Position numbers and translations under genes: made by a program. DNA of 46,008 nucleotides from Clostridium sartagoforme AAU1. Lineage in GTDB: Bacteria; Bacillota; Clostridia; Clostridiales; Clostridiaceae. Under the pieces are notes generated by a model that worked only from the letters and a program-made list of their open reading frames with translations, was not told the DNA's origin and did not search any database. Shown in pieces: positions 19,312 through 28,660 of this stretch. The first letter of the stretch is position 1, and each line of letters starts with the position of its first letter. Where the stretch lies: NCBI RefSeq assembly GCF_000401215.1, contig NZ_ASRV01000149.1, forward strand, positions 1 through 46,008, written 5' to 3'.

Positions 19312-20258
19312 ATGAAAGTAAATAAATTAATAAGTATTATTGTTCCGTGCTATAATGAAGCAGAAGGCTTGGAACTTTTCTATTCAGAACTTACTAAAGT
19401 TACTGATTCCATTGATAACTATGATACTGAAGTTATATTTATTGACGATGGAAGTATTGATAATACGAAAATATCATATATAAGCTTGCTTCTTTAAATT
19501 CAAATATAAAGTATATTACATTTTCAAGAAACTTTGGTAAAGAAGCTGCAATGTTATCAGGTTTAAAAAATTCTTTAGGTGATTTAGTAGTAATAATGGA
19601 TGCAGATTTACAACATCCACCTCACTTGCTACCAGAAATGATTTCTTCAATTGAAGAAAATTATGATTCTGTAGCAACTAAAAGGAGAAATAGAAATGGA
19701 GAACCCTTAATAAGAAGTTATTTTGCAAAGTTGTTCTATAAAATTATTAATAAAACTTCAAAAATTACAATAACTGAAGCTGCTACTGATTATAGATTAA
19801 TGAATAGGAAAATGGTTGATTCTGTTTTAGAACTTTCTGAATATCACAGATTTACTAAAGGGATATTTGAATGGGTAGGATTCAAAACAAAATGGATAGA
19901 AATAGATAATATTGAAAGAATTGCAGGGCAAACTACTTGGTCTTTCTGGGGATTGTTTACCTATGCTATAGAAGGAATAGTATCCTTTTCTGTTGCTCCA
20001 TTAAAAATAGCTAGCTTTTTAGGAATAACTATATCTGCTGGTTCTTTTCTTTATACTATATATATAATTATTAGAACTTTGGCTTTCGGAAAAGATGTTC
20101 CTGGCTATGCCTCTTTACTATGTATAATACTATTTATTGGTGGAATTCAATTAATTTCTGTTGGAATAATAGGTGAATATCTATCTAGAACATATTTAGA
20201 GGTTAAAAACAGACCTAACTATATTACTGATGAATCAAATATAAAAGACATTAAATAA
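19312..20258 (+). pseudogene. GtrB/CsbB-like polyprenyl-phosphate glycosyltransferase, one frameshift
   Basis: Two pieces of one DPM1-like GT2 enzyme. The first has IIVPCYNEAEGLELFYSEL and IFIDDGSIDNT; the second has SRNFGKEAAMLSGL, VIMDADLQHPP, the FKTKWIEI region and two C-terminal membrane helices followed by the usual VGIIGEYLSRTYLEVKNRP. The join fails at A4 19468-19471; with one more A the sequence reads DNTKNIIYKLASLNSNIKY, matching the family. Such enzymes make polyprenyl-phosphate sugars that GtrA-type proteins flip for glycosylation outside the cell. AAGGAG precedes the ATG, and gtrA follows after 13 bases. Real loss versus sequencing error cannot be settled. Confidence 0.88.
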
Positions 20259-20271
20259 CGGAGATTTAATT

Positions 20272-20655
20272 ATGAAAAAACTTAATATTGATTTTATTCT
20301 TCAATTTTTTCGCTTTGCTATTGTTGGAATAATAGCTACTATTATTAGTTATTCAATTTACATAATATTGGAAAAATTGGGTTTACAGTACAATATTTCT
20401 TATACATTAGGCTATATAATAAGCTTTTGCTTTAATTATATAGCGTCAACATATTTTACTTTTAAAACTAATGTATCTGCTAAGAAGGGAGCTAAATTTA
20501 CTTTTGCTCATATTTTTAACTATTTATTACAAATGATTTTGCTAAATATATTTATTTACTTAGGAATTAGTAAAACACTTGCACCAATATTTGTTTATTG
20601 TATTTCAATACCTATTAACTTCTTAGTTGTCAGGCTGGCTCTTAAAGATAAATAG
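20272..20655 (+). CDS. GtrA family membrane protein
   Basis: 127 residues with four membrane helices and the GtrA-family pattern QFFRFAIVGIIATIISYSIY, then YTLGYIISFCFNYIASTYFTF. GtrA proteins are thought to flip undecaprenyl-phosphate-linked sugars. The upstream GtrB-like enzyme and the convergent GT-C-like protein at 20816-22303 would complete a three-part extracellular glycosylation set. CGGAGAT lies before the ATG. Intact. Confidence 0.9.
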   Translation: MKKLNIDFILQFFRFAIVGIIATIISYSIYIILEKLGLQYNISYTLGYIISFCFNYIASTYFTFKTNVSAKKGAKFTFAHIFNYLLQMILLNIFIYLGISKTLAPIFVYCISIPINFLVVRLALKDK

Positions 20656-20725
20656 ACTTAATAAGAATTGATAACATATTATATAAATTATTTAAATAAT
20701 ATCAATCAAGCATATCTTATGAAAT

Positions 20726-20772
20726 AAAAATAGACATCTTATCACATTAATCTTATTCAGATGTCTATTTTT
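20726..20772. terminator. Bidirectional terminator between gtrA and the GT-C-like gene
   Basis: A perfect 14-base inverted repeat (AAAAATAGACATCT at 20726-20739, complement at 20759-20772) with A and T tracts on both sides, lying between two converging genes. Shape and position fit a shared terminator. Confidence 0.82.
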
Positions 20773-20815
20773 TTATTTTAATAAATAAATCCTATATAAA
20801 CTTCAAGATAAACTA

Positions 20816-22303
20816 CTACTTAATATAATTTATAATAGTATCTTCATTTATTCTATAGCATTGTTTCATAAAATAAGGCATTTCATTCCAGTTGCCTAAA
20901 TTATATCCATAGATACTGGGTGGTACCTTTTTAAATGTTATATTACTTTTATCTGAAGAGTTTTGATATTCTTTTATAATATTTAAATTATAATCTATTT
21001 CTATGGATGTATTTTTATATCCCTTGTAATTTATAAAATAATATTTAAATGCTATTATTAAATAAGGAATTATTAAAACATAAAAAACTATCTTATTTAA
21101 CTTTATACTTTCCTCGTAATATAACTCTGAGAATGTATAGCAAATAAATATAAATATTAATAATTGAGATGGAAAAATTATTTTATATGCACTTGCAAAT
21201 CTTGAATCAGCAACTAAAAGCATACCTTGGGCACCTATTGCATTTATCATAGACGATAAAATAAATGGATTTCCTCTATTCAATAATATAAAAATTCCTA
21301 CATATATCATGGAAAAAATATAAATTATAGTGAATCCTAGATAAAATAAAGTAATCTCACTAGTTATATTTTCCAAAGTAATAACTTCAACTTTATATCC
21401 CTTAATAATTACAACATATATATAACATAAGCTTGATATTAACAAACCTATTGCTAATAATATATTGAAATATCTAAGTATTTTATTTTGATTATGCTCC
21501 TTAGAAAACTTGATTATCCATATTACTAAGCATATACATACAAGCATAGTAAATATTGCTACAGGTTTTGAAAATATATTTGTTTTTAGTATCTCTGTTA
21601 CAGTTTCTGATATCTTAATTACTACTCCACTATCTTTTTCAAGTAACATTCTTTTTACTGATCCAAATGTAACTAAGCCATACCCCAATAGTAGTGGGAT
21701 AAAATTTATAAAATATTTGGGCTTTAATTTATATCCTTTAATAAACACTATATATAAACTTATCAAAACAAAATATCCAATTCCAATCGCTCCCGCTTGT
21801 TGAGTTGATGAACCTGAAAAAAATCCTAGTACAATAATCCACAAGTTAACTTTAGATAAGTTTCCCTCCTTTGAAAAATATCTTAGAAATACATATCCAA
21901 ATAATATAGAAACTAAAGCAGGATATAAATAATTTAAGGCACATGCAGCATAATATAAAGTTGTATTAGCTATTTGTGTTGGCATTGCTAAAAACAAAAG
22001 TGAGCTTACAATAGCTGCTGGTAAAATCTTATTATTCTCTATATCTTTATTACTAATCTTGGCAATTAAAAAAGCTCCTAATGTTATAATTATTGGATTT
22101 ATTATTCTATATAATAATACATCATACTTCACCAGAAGCGATAATATTACATGGACCCATACTCTTCCATTCGTATTTAATTCCTTCCACATAAGTTTTG
22201 GCAAAAATGAAATTCCATTTTGAATGTCCCTAGAATAATATAAATCATCAGCATATATATATACATACCTATGTATTATATACATGCATAAAATTAACAA
22301 CAT
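20816..22303 (-). CDS. Multi-pass GT-C-like membrane protein (DUF6056-like), N-terminus probably frameshifted
   Basis: 495 residues with about 11 membrane helices. After helix 1 comes YIYADDLYYSRDI, an acidic DD in the first outer loop, then NTNGRVWVHVILS. This is the pattern of lipid-phosphosugar-using GT-C transferases and DUF6056 proteins. It probably transfers the sugar delivered by the GtrB/GtrA pair. The ATG at 22303 lacks a ribosome binding site; AGGAG near 22370 serves an ATG at 22357-22359 that reads MRSENKNNIYQ and stops. One extra base in T5 22340-22344 would give MRSENKKQHLSIITNFIPFM in frame, so the real gene is probably 20816-22359. Function is inferred from topology and neighbours. 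Confidence 0.72.
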   Translation of the reverse strand: MLLILCMYIIHRYVYIYADDLYYSRDIQNGISFLPKLMWKELNTNGRVWVHVILSLLVKYDVLLYRIINPIIITLGAFLIAKISNKDIENNKILPAAIVSSLLFLAMPTQIANTTLYYAACALNYLYPALVSILFGYVFLRYFSKEGNLSKVNLWIIVLGFFSGSSTQQAGAIGIGYFVLISLYIVFIKGYKLKPKYFINFIPLLLGYGLVTFGSVKRMLLEKDSGVVIKISETVTEILKTNIFSKPVAIFTMLVCICLVIWIIKFSKEHNQNKILRYFNILLAIGLLISSLCYIYVVIIKGYKVEVITLENITSEITLFYLGFTIIYIFSMIYVGIFILLNRGNPFILSSMINAIGAQGMLLVADSRFASAYKIIFPSQLLIFIFICYTFSELYYEESIKLNKIVFYVLIIPYLIIAFKYYFINYKGYKNTSIEIDYNLNIIKEYQNSSDKSNITFKKVPPSIYGYNLGNWNEMPYFMKQCYRINEDTIINYIK

Positions 22304-22450
22304 AAATGGAATAAAATTTGTAATTATTGATAAATGTTGTTTTTATTTTCACTTCTCATATGCCTTTTCTCCTAAAATGATCTCTTACTATAAATAGTCT
22401 TGAATTTTATTATAACATAATATCAGTAATTTGAACTTTCTTTTTCCATA

Positions 22451-23674
22451 TTAATCTAAATTTATACTATCGATAAACTTTTCTCTATCAATAAAATATC
22501 TATTAAACATCTCATTCTTTTCTATACATTCGTCAATTGCTTGTCCTAAAGTAAATGCATTAATTAATCCCTGTATTCCTTCTTTTGCGCAAATAACAAA
22601 TCCACTTGCAAGCTTCTCTCCTGGTATGGTGATTCCTGTACACTTGCACATATTTATTGCTTTAACTATTCCCTTTCCCCCATTAGATGTTATTTTCTTT
22701 TCAGCCTTACCCTTAAAGCTTCTTTGGATAGTTTCATCATAGCCATAAATATCTATTGGTCCTTCATAGGTTAAAATAATATCTGCAATATCCTTATCAA
22801 ATATATTTTTTATTTCTTTTATAGCTATATTCCTTTCATATATGTTATCAAATGAGTATTCTATAAATTCAAGCTTTATGCCTTTTTCTTCAGGAACATT
22901 GCTATTCTTACTATCTAATTGATTTTTTAATTGCTTTTCCTCAAAGACTTTATGTTTATTTAGATTACTAATCACTTTATCTATCTCAACTCTCATATCA
23001 ATATCATCAGGCAAAATAATTGAGTTGTGCTTAGGAATTGCTATTCTTAATTTAGTATCATTTATATTTTTCCTCTTATTTAATACATCAGAATCATTTT
23101 CATTACATTCTTTATTCCTTATTTTATCATTTTGAATTTCCTTATCCAAAATATCAAAAACTACATTTTTTAATGTTGGAAAATTTTTAGAAATTATCCC
23201 AATACCTCCTGTAAAAGATATACTATCTGTGGATAAACTTTCCTTTCCTGTGACTAATCCTACTCCTGATCCTATAAATGAATATAAGTTAGTACTAAGT
23301 GCTGGAGCTAAAACTGAACCTCCACCATCTGTTCCTATTCCAAAATCATTAATTCCTTTTAAAATATTAATAGCTGTTCCACTACTTGAGCCTGTCATGC
23401 ATCTATAAGTTAATGGATTAATTAAATCAGTGTCTACACTTCTACCAAGATGAGACATCTTATCCACAGTTAAAAATAAATATTTAGAACTTTTTCTTAA
23501 TTTATCCACTAAACCTTTAGGAATATCCACAGTATTTTTAACGCCAAATGTTAAGAAGTCTTTTTCTTTATTTTTTACTTCTTCTTCTGATGTCTTATTT
23601 ATAGATATAACAGACTTATATAAATTTTGTTCTGCTAAAATTCTAGCTTTATATACTTTTGTTCCTTTTTCCAT
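22451..23674 (-). CDS. Amidase-signature family hydrolase attached to the yhf operon
   Basis: 407 residues with the Ser-cisSer-Lys triad of the amidase signature family: Lys in FGVKNTVDIPKG (residue 46), the cis-Ser in MTGSSSGTA (about 97) and the nucleophile in GIGTDGGGSVLAPA (Ser120). It is somewhat shorter than the usual 450-490 residues, with a short N-terminus. It should hydrolyse an amide bond; the substrate is unknown. It starts three bases after the yhfW stop, and its likely ribosome binding site AGGGGTG comes from one arm of the palindromic element at 23682-23707. It is not part of the E. coli yhf cluster as I know it, so it may reveal an amide substrate or by-product of this pathway. 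Confidence 0.85.
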   Translation of the reverse strand: MEKGTKVYKARILAEQNLYKSVISINKTSEEEVKNKEKDFLTFGVKNTVDIPKGLVDKLRKSSKYLFLTVDKMSHLGRSVDTDLINPLTYRCMTGSSSGTAINILKGINDFGIGTDGGGSVLAPALSTNLYSFIGSGVGLVTGKESLSTDSISFTGGIGIISKNFPTLKNVVFDILDKEIQNDKIRNKECNENDSDVLNKRKNINDTKLRIAIPKHNSIILPDDIDMRVEIDKVISNLNKHKVFEEKQLKNQLDSKNSNVPEEKGIKLEFIEYSFDNIYERNIAIKEIKNIFDKDIADIILTYEGPIDIYGYDETIQRSFKGKAEKKITSNGGKGIVKAINMCKCTGITIPGEKLASGFVICAKEGIQGLINAFTLGQAIDECIEKNEMFNRYFIDREKFIDSINLD

Positions 23675-23677
23675 AAA

Positions 23678-24898
23678 TTACACCCCTGAGGTCCAAATTT
23701 TTTCCAGAAAGCTACTTCCGTTTTCAGGAGCTTTTACTTTGAAATAATCTGCAACTGTTGCTCCTACATCTGAAAGTGTTTCTCTTACTCCAACTGTTCC
23801 TTCTTTTATATTTTTTCCATATATCATAAGGGGAACCATTTCCCTTGTATGCTTGCTATGACCAATTGTTGGATCATTTCCATGGTCAGCCATTACTAAT
23901 AATATATCATCATTTTTCAAAGTTTTAGTAAGTTCACCTATAAGTTCATCTGCTATAAGAAGTTTTTCTGCATATCTATCAACATTTTCTGCATGACCTG
24001 ATAAATCTGTTTCTTGTACATTGCAACATATAAATCCTTCTTCTACTTCTTTTGATATTTCTATTGTTCTTTTCAACACCTTTTCAGTATCTACCATAGG
24101 AATACTTGTGCCTTTTTCATTTATAACTACATCTGCTACTTTTCCTAATAAGTAAACTGGTACATTTTCTTCTGATAGTATTGTTGAAACTTGATTTTTT
24201 GGGTTAACTCCATATCCAAGATGAATACATTCGTAACCCTTATTATAAACTCCTGATTTTGGTGCATTAATTCCTATATACCCACCATCTTTTTCTTCCT
24301 CTGCATTTAATATATCTTCTAAAGTTATTTCTCTTCCTCCAAAAGTTATAACTCTAGGAACTGTTGCAATTGATCTAACTATATGTCCAATATCTAACAC
24401 CTTACTAAATGATATTAAATCCAAAGCTGAAGTTATATTAAAGGCTTGACCTAAATCACATTCTATATTATCTGCAACAGTAAGTGCCTCTTCTACTACT
24501 AAGTACTTTTCTTTTTTACTTTGCTTATATCTAACCTTATATCCAGCTTCCTTAATAGCATTATATATAGCTTCTATTTTATTTTTAATAGGTTCTCTAA
24601 ATGGCATCTTTGGTTTTGTCCCCATTATCTCTTGATGTCCAAAAAAAGTATCTGCTCCAAAATGAGTTAACTTTGCCTTTCCAAAAGTTGCATGAGGATT
24701 TTCCTTCATTCCATTTATTTCTGTTCCTAATATATTTATAAGACCTAACTTTTCAAGATTTGGCAAAGTTACATCTTTTCTTCTTTCTAATATATGAAGA
24801 CAAGTATTTGAATTTAGATCCTGAGGTCTTGTTTCTTTAACATCATCCATTTCTCCAATTCCAAAACCATCGAGTACAATTACAATAAATTTTCCCAT
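23678..24898 (-). CDS. yhfW: YhfW-like phosphopentomutase-family metalloenzyme
   Basis: 406 residues of the alkaline phosphatase/phosphopentomutase superfamily. It begins GKFIVIVLDGFGIGEM (metal-binding Asp), contains TFGKAKLTHFGADTFFGHQE, DLSGHAENVDRYA and the C-terminal metal site MADHGNDPTIGHSKHTRE. This matches DeoB-like enzymes, and its position with yhfX, yhfS, php, yhfT and yhfU identifies it as YhfW, whose substrate is unknown. GGAGGAAG selects the ATG at 24898 over an upstream in-frame one at 24940. The last codons and stop lie inside one arm of the interspersed palindrome. A gap of about 530 bases full of repeats separates it from yhfX, so it may have its own promoter. Confidence 0.88.
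   Translation of the reverse strand: MGKFIVIVLDGFGIGEMDDVKETRPQDLNSNTCLHILERRKDVTLPNLEKLGLINILGTEINGMKENPHATFGKAKLTHFGADTFFGHQEIMGTKPKMPFREPIKNKIEAIYNAIKEAGYKVRYKQSKKEKYLVVEEALTVADNIECDLGQAFNITSALDLISFSKVLDIGHIVRSIATVPRVITFGGREITLEDILNAEEEKDGGYIGINAPKSGVYNKGYECIHLGYGVNPKNQVSTILSEENVPVYLLGKVADVVINEKGTSIPMVDTEKVLKRTIEISKEVEEGFICCNVQETDLSGHAENVDRYAEKLLIADELIGELTKTLKNDDILLVMADHGNDPTIGHSKHTREMVPLMIYGKNIKEGTVGVRETLSDVGATVADYFKVKAPENGSSFLEKIWTSGV
23682..23707 (-). repeat. Single arm of the TTTTTGGACCYCAGGGG palindromic element at the yhfW stop
   Basis: On the minus strand the end of yhfW reads through a copy of the element (core GGACCTCAGGGGTGT), ending two bases before the stop codon. The AGGGGTG of the element is spaced correctly to act as ribosome binding site for the amidase at 23674. 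No second arm is visible, unlike the copies at 32116, 35505 and 38751. Confidence 0.7.
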
Positions 24899-24920
24899 AT
24901 TACTTCCTCCTTCTTTTTCA

Positions 24921-25401
24921 GTGCACAGTTCACGGTTCACAATTCACAGTTATTTGTCAGTTCACAATTCTTAGTTCACGGTTCACAGTTATTTTTCGGT
25001 TCTCAGTTCACAGTGCACAGTTATTTGTCAGTTTACAGTTCAAAGTTATTTTAATTTATAACTATACATAATAACCTTGATATACTTCGCTACTGTTGAT
25101 TATTATATATTTAATTAATTAAATTTCTACTTCTATAGTTAGTCTTGGCCAAATTATCTCATCAATTCCTTCATTTTTTTATTTTTCATTTTTTCTGCTT
25201 ATAATTAAAAGAAACTTCAGCACAGGGTTATACTACTTCCATCCCCAGCATCCATTTCTTTTCCTCTAATTATTTATTCAATTTTATATAGTTCACAGCT
25301 CACAATTCACAGTTCACAGTTTACATTTAGTACTTGTTACCTTATACCTGTTACCTATAAAATCAAAACAACTGTGCACTGTGCCTTGTGAACTGTGAAC
25401 T
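24921..25401. repeat. Degenerate TTCACAGTT repeat region between yhfX and yhfW
   Basis: Two blocks of loosely periodic CACAGTT/TTCAC words: 24921-25050 and 25292-25325 in the same orientation, and 25371-25400 inverted (AACTGTGCACTGTG, GTGAACTGTGAAC). The DNA between them is AT-rich with no credible gene. The blocks look like remains of expanded short repeats rather than a coding region. The region interrupts an otherwise tightly packed operon and could carry a promoter for yhfW on the minus strand, but I could not identify one. Confidence 0.7.
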
Positions 25402-25422
25402 AAAAAATGCTTTGCATTTTTT
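25402..25422 (-). terminator. Short hairpin after yhfX, probable terminator
   Basis: A perfect 9-base stem (AAAAAATGC at 25402-25410, GCATTTTTT at 25414-25422) with a three-base loop, seven bases past the yhfX stop. Its T-tail on the minus strand fits partial or full termination between yhfX and yhfW. Confidence 0.6.
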
Positions 25423-25429
25423 ACAACTA

Positions 25430-26590
25430 TCAATTAACTTCTCTTCCTTGTGAGTCATAAATTCCAACTATTTCTGGATTACCACTCTTTATTCCTTTAA
25501 CTATTGCCACATTGCTTCTTGTAACAAAGATTTGAGTTCTAAATGCCATAACTACTGTATCTGATACCTTGCAGTTTTCTGATAATTCAAAATGGTAATC
25601 TATACTCTCATCTGTTGGTGGAATAACTTTTATAATCTTTGAATTTTCTAAATCTTGACCAACCAAAGCATTTTCCATATGAGATCTTCTATAATGGCCT
25701 CCTCCATAACAATAAGCTTTATCTTGTAAGTTATGTGATACTTCACTTACATAAACCATTGCTGGAAGTTCATCTCCATCATTAAATTTATGATATGGTG
25801 TACTTCCTGTTAATCCATGTCCAGGTTCTCCATGGGTCCCACCTTCTCTATATATCTTTTCGATAGAATTAACACAAGTAGCTGAAGGCATATTTAATTG
25901 ATTTATTTTTATATTAAATTCTTTTTCTAATATTTCTTTAGCCTTCTTAATTGTATCTATATTATTTGTTCTTTTAATTTCATTACTTTCTTCATTGAAT
26001 AAAAAGCATGGAAATGAAGTTACTCCTGATAAGTTTAAACTTTTAAGCTTAGTTAATTCTTCTCCTATACTTTTAAGTTCATTTAATTTAAATCCGCCAT
26101 ATTGTCCCGAATATAAATTATCATTTTCATCTAAGACTCTAAGCATTATATTTTGCTTTAGTCCGAGTTTTGAACAAACTTCATTTATTTCTTTTGCTTT
26201 TTCAATTGAATAAACTGTAATGTAATCTGGTCTAGACTTAATTACCTTTTCAATTAAAGTTTTAGGAATTTGAACTAGGTGTCCAACATGACCTATTTTT
26301 ATATTATTGTCAATCATAACTTCAGCTTCTTTAAAATCCACTACTACAGCTCCATCATAGCCAAGTTTCATAAATTCCTTGCAAACAAGTGGATTTCTGC
26401 CTATTTGTTTACTCATAAAATAAAGCTTTATACCATATTTATCTGCTTCGTCTTTAATCTTTTTTGCATTTTCTATTAAAGTATCCAAGTCTATTAAATA
26501 AGTATCTGGCATTATTAATCCTTCTTTATGGAGCTTAAATGCAGCTTGAACCAACTTTCTGTTTCTATTTATTGTTTTTTCAAGAAACAT
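25430..26590 (-). CDS. yhfX: YhfX-like PLP-dependent racemase-fold enzyme
   Basis: 386 residues with an alanine racemase-type N-terminal barrel. The N-terminus reads MPDTYLIDLDTLIENAKK, and the PLP lysine is most likely K61 in LYFMSKQIGRNP; later come GVTSFPCFLF, TCVNSIEK and THGEPGHGLTGSTPYH, which resemble the YhfX family. It is expected to act on an amino acid or amine through a PLP Schiff base, as racemase, decarboxylase or aldolase-like enzyme; the reaction is not known. AGGGGGAG precedes the ATG. It lies 12 bases after yhfS, so the two are co-transcribed. Intact. Confidence 0.9.
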   Translation of the reverse strand: MFLEKTINRNRKLVQAAFKLHKEGLIMPDTYLIDLDTLIENAKKIKDEADKYGIKLYFMSKQIGRNPLVCKEFMKLGYDGAVVVDFKEAEVMIDNNIKIGHVGHLVQIPKTLIEKVIKSRPDYITVYSIEKAKEINEVCSKLGLKQNIMLRVLDENDNLYSGQYGGFKLNELKSIGEELTKLKSLNLSGVTSFPCFLFNEESNEIKRTNNIDTIKKAKEILEKEFNIKINQLNMPSATCVNSIEKIYREGGTHGEPGHGLTGSTPYHKFNDGDELPAMVYVSEVSHNLQDKAYCYGGGHYRRSHMENALVGQDLENSKIIKVIPPTDESIDYHFELSENCKVSDTVVMAFRTQIFVTRSNVAIVKGIKSGNPEIVGIYDSQGREVN

Positions 26591-26602
26591 CTTTACTCCC
26601 CC

Positions 26603-27712
26603 TTACTTTGCTTCTCTTTTAACGTCATCAATTGCGCTTTTTAAAATTCTTATTATGGTGTCTGCACCACTTCTCATTGGATTTACTCTTATCATTCTTT
26701 TCTCTAAAGTAGGATCTGCTTCTCTAAAAGTTCCTGAAACTCTATACATCATAGGAACAAATTCATATTTTGATTCTGACCCCACAGGATGTGATGCTGC
26801 TCCATATTTTGTAGTTAACTCCAGCACATCTTCTGCTATATCTTCATTTAACTCAACTAATAAAACCTTAGATTGAGCATTTGCAAGAAATGCATCTTTT
26901 ACGCCTTCAACTTCTCCACTCTTTAATCTAATTACAAGTTCTTCATTCACTTCTGATTGTATTGCTAATGCAACTGGAGCATAAACAAGTCCTCTTAAAG
27001 CTTCCATTGCTTCATGTCCTTGAACTTGACTTCCTCCTGAATAATTAAGTGAGTAAACTTTATCTATAAGATCTTTCTTCCCTATTAATACTCCTACACC
27101 TTCAGGTCCTAATACTTTAAAAGATGAAAAGCTTCCAAGGTCAGCTCCACATTGATTTCCTATTTTCTTTACTTTTAAAGCTGCATAATTATCATCTGTA
27201 ACTATTTTTATATTAGGATTACCTTCTTTAATAGCAGTTATAACTTCTTCTAAATCATAAGAATCATCAATCTTTTGTCTTGTATTTTGTACTAATGCAC
27301 CTTTTATTTCTGGATTTTTTGAAATCACTTCTTTTATATTGTCTAAATTATTAAAGTTAGCTTTTACAACATTAAGTCCCATAGTTTCAATTGTAACCTT
27401 TGAAGTTGGATATATTGGTGCATCATGAACCAATATAGTATCTCCACTTTTCATGAAACTAATTAATCCCCATCTTATTGCTCCTGTTCCTGCTCCTCTT
27501 ACTAAAATTGCAGCTTCTGCATCAAATACTTCTGCAAAAACATTTTCTACCTTTTTAGTATAAGTTGGTTTATTTAGCCCTTTAACAACTCCTAAATCTC
27601 CTAAAGATAGGATTTCTCTCCCATCGAAATGCTTTGTTATAGTATCTATTACTTTAAATTGTAGCTTTTTTGCTTCCTCTAACTCTATTGAATGTAATGG
27701 GTATGTTCTCAT
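26603..27712 (-). CDS. yhfS: YhfS-like PLP-dependent aminotransferase-fold enzyme
   Basis: 369 residues, fold type I PLP enzyme. The cofactor lysine is probably K199 in GSFSSFKVLGPEGVGVLIG, with VTDDNYAAL supplying the conserved Asp and AILVRGAGTGAIRWG the phosphate-binding loop. It resembles YhfS of E. coli and, more distantly, cystathionine gamma-lyase-type enzymes. The reaction (transamination, lyase or other) is not established. GGAGGATAG lies before the ATG at 27712 and php ends 11 bases upstream. Two PLP enzymes side by side suggest an amino-acid-like substrate for the operon. Confidence 0.9.
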   Translation of the reverse strand: MRTYPLHSIELEEAKKLQFKVIDTITKHFDGREILSLGDLGVVKGLNKPTYTKKVENVFAEVFDAEAAILVRGAGTGAIRWGLISFMKSGDTILVHDAPIYPTSKVTIETMGLNVVKANFNNLDNIKEVISKNPEIKGALVQNTRQKIDDSYDLEEVITAIKEGNPNIKIVTDDNYAALKVKKIGNQCGADLGSFSSFKVLGPEGVGVLIGKKDLIDKVYSLNYSGGSQVQGHEAMEALRGLVYAPVALAIQSEVNEELVIRLKSGEVEGVKDAFLANAQSKVLLVELNEDIAEDVLELTTKYGAASHPVGSESKYEFVPMMYRVSGTFREADPTLEKRMIRVNPMRSGADTIIRILKSAIDDVKREAK

Positions 27713-27723
27713 AAGCTATCCTC

Positions 27724-28599
27724 CTACTTTAGTCTATATATATTTTTTATATTATTAACTAACATATTTTCTATATGCTTGTTAGAAATTTCTTTTTCAT
27801 ATAATCTTGGCAAGAAGTTATCTATTAAATAACTATACCCAAGTCCACCATTGTCTTTAAAATGAGATTTTCTTGTAATATCCATAGATAATACTATTTG
27901 ATTGCTATATCCTTTTTCACAAAGCACTTTTAACCATTCTGCTCTTTTTTCATCTGGTTGATAATTATTTTTCCCAATTGTATCAAACGCTATATTCACT
28001 CCTGTATCAAGAAGTCTAACCATATATTCTAAGTCTCCACTTAAATCTATATGACTTAATGTCACCTTAGATAAATCCACATTAAAATTTTTAAATATAT
28101 CAATTTGCTCAAGTCCTAATTTTCCAAGAGTTGTATGAGTTATTATTGGAGTTCCAGTTTCAAGATGAGCCATACATGAAGCTTCAAAAACCTTCTTTTC
28201 CATCTCTTCTATCTTATTTAAACTAGTTCCTATTTCACCTATAACAGATGCCTTTACCGATGTTTCATCAATTCCATTTATTATTTCATCTACTAAAATC
28301 TTAGCCATTTTTTTCTCATTTATTTTATAAACTTCCTCTGGAAGAAATGGCTCTTTATAATATCCAGTTGATTGAAGAATATTAATTCCTGTTTCATTAA
28401 TTACTTCAGCTACATATTCAGTACTTCTACCCATGCCTCTATTTGTAACATCTATAATTGTAGAAACTCCTTTAGCCTTTAAATCTTTAAATTCTTCAAT
28501 AGTTTGCTTTTTATTATTTAAAAAACAATCTATATCCTTCTTTACTCCAGACAAATCTATTGTAATATGCTCATGTGCATAAATAATTTCCTTATTCAT
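27724..28599 (-). CDS. php: Phosphotriesterase-homology protein
   Basis: 291 residues, amidohydrolase superfamily. Metal-site elements in order are HEH in YAHEHITID (residues 9-11), Glu in SVIGEIGTS (in place of the carbamylated Lys of some relatives), His in PIITHTTLG, His in LSHIDLSGD, and Asp in VLSMDITRKSHFKDNGG. This is the layout of Php/PTE-like hydrolases. Substrate unknown; family relatives cleave lactones, phosphotriesters or formyl groups. AAGGTGG lies before the ATG. It follows a repeat-filled gap of about 270 bases after yhfT. Confidence 0.9.
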   Translation of the reverse strand: MNKEIIYAHEHITIDLSGVKKDIDCFLNNKKQTIEEFKDLKAKGVSTIIDVTNRGMGRSTEYVAEVINETGINILQSTGYYKEPFLPEEVYKINEKKMAKILVDEIINGIDETSVKASVIGEIGTSLNKIEEMEKKVFEASCMAHLETGTPIITHTTLGKLGLEQIDIFKNFNVDLSKVTLSHIDLSGDLEYMVRLLDTGVNIAFDTIGKNNYQPDEKRAEWLKVLCEKGYSNQIVLSMDITRKSHFKDNGGLGYSYLIDNFLPRLYEKEISNKHIENMLVNNIKNIYRLK

Positions 28600-28660
28600 A
28601 AAAACACCACCTTTGTTTAATGGGAAGAATGAAAAAATGAATAATGAAAAAATTGTGGAG

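Noticed and set aside
23678-24898. Calling this gene deoB (true phosphopentomutase)
   Set aside because: It shares the superfamily motifs, but its setting in a complete yhf cluster makes YhfW the better name; no deoxynucleoside genes are nearby.
25207-25268. A 12-codon leader ORF (MDAGDGSSITLC) on the minus strand before yhfW
   Set aside because: The ribosome binding site is weak, no arrest motif is visible, yhfW lies more than 300 bases away, and such short frames are expected by chance.
24921-25401. CRISPR-like array of short repeats
   Set aside because: The words are degenerate, of irregular spacing and partly inverted; there are no equal-length unique spacers and no cas genes in the window.
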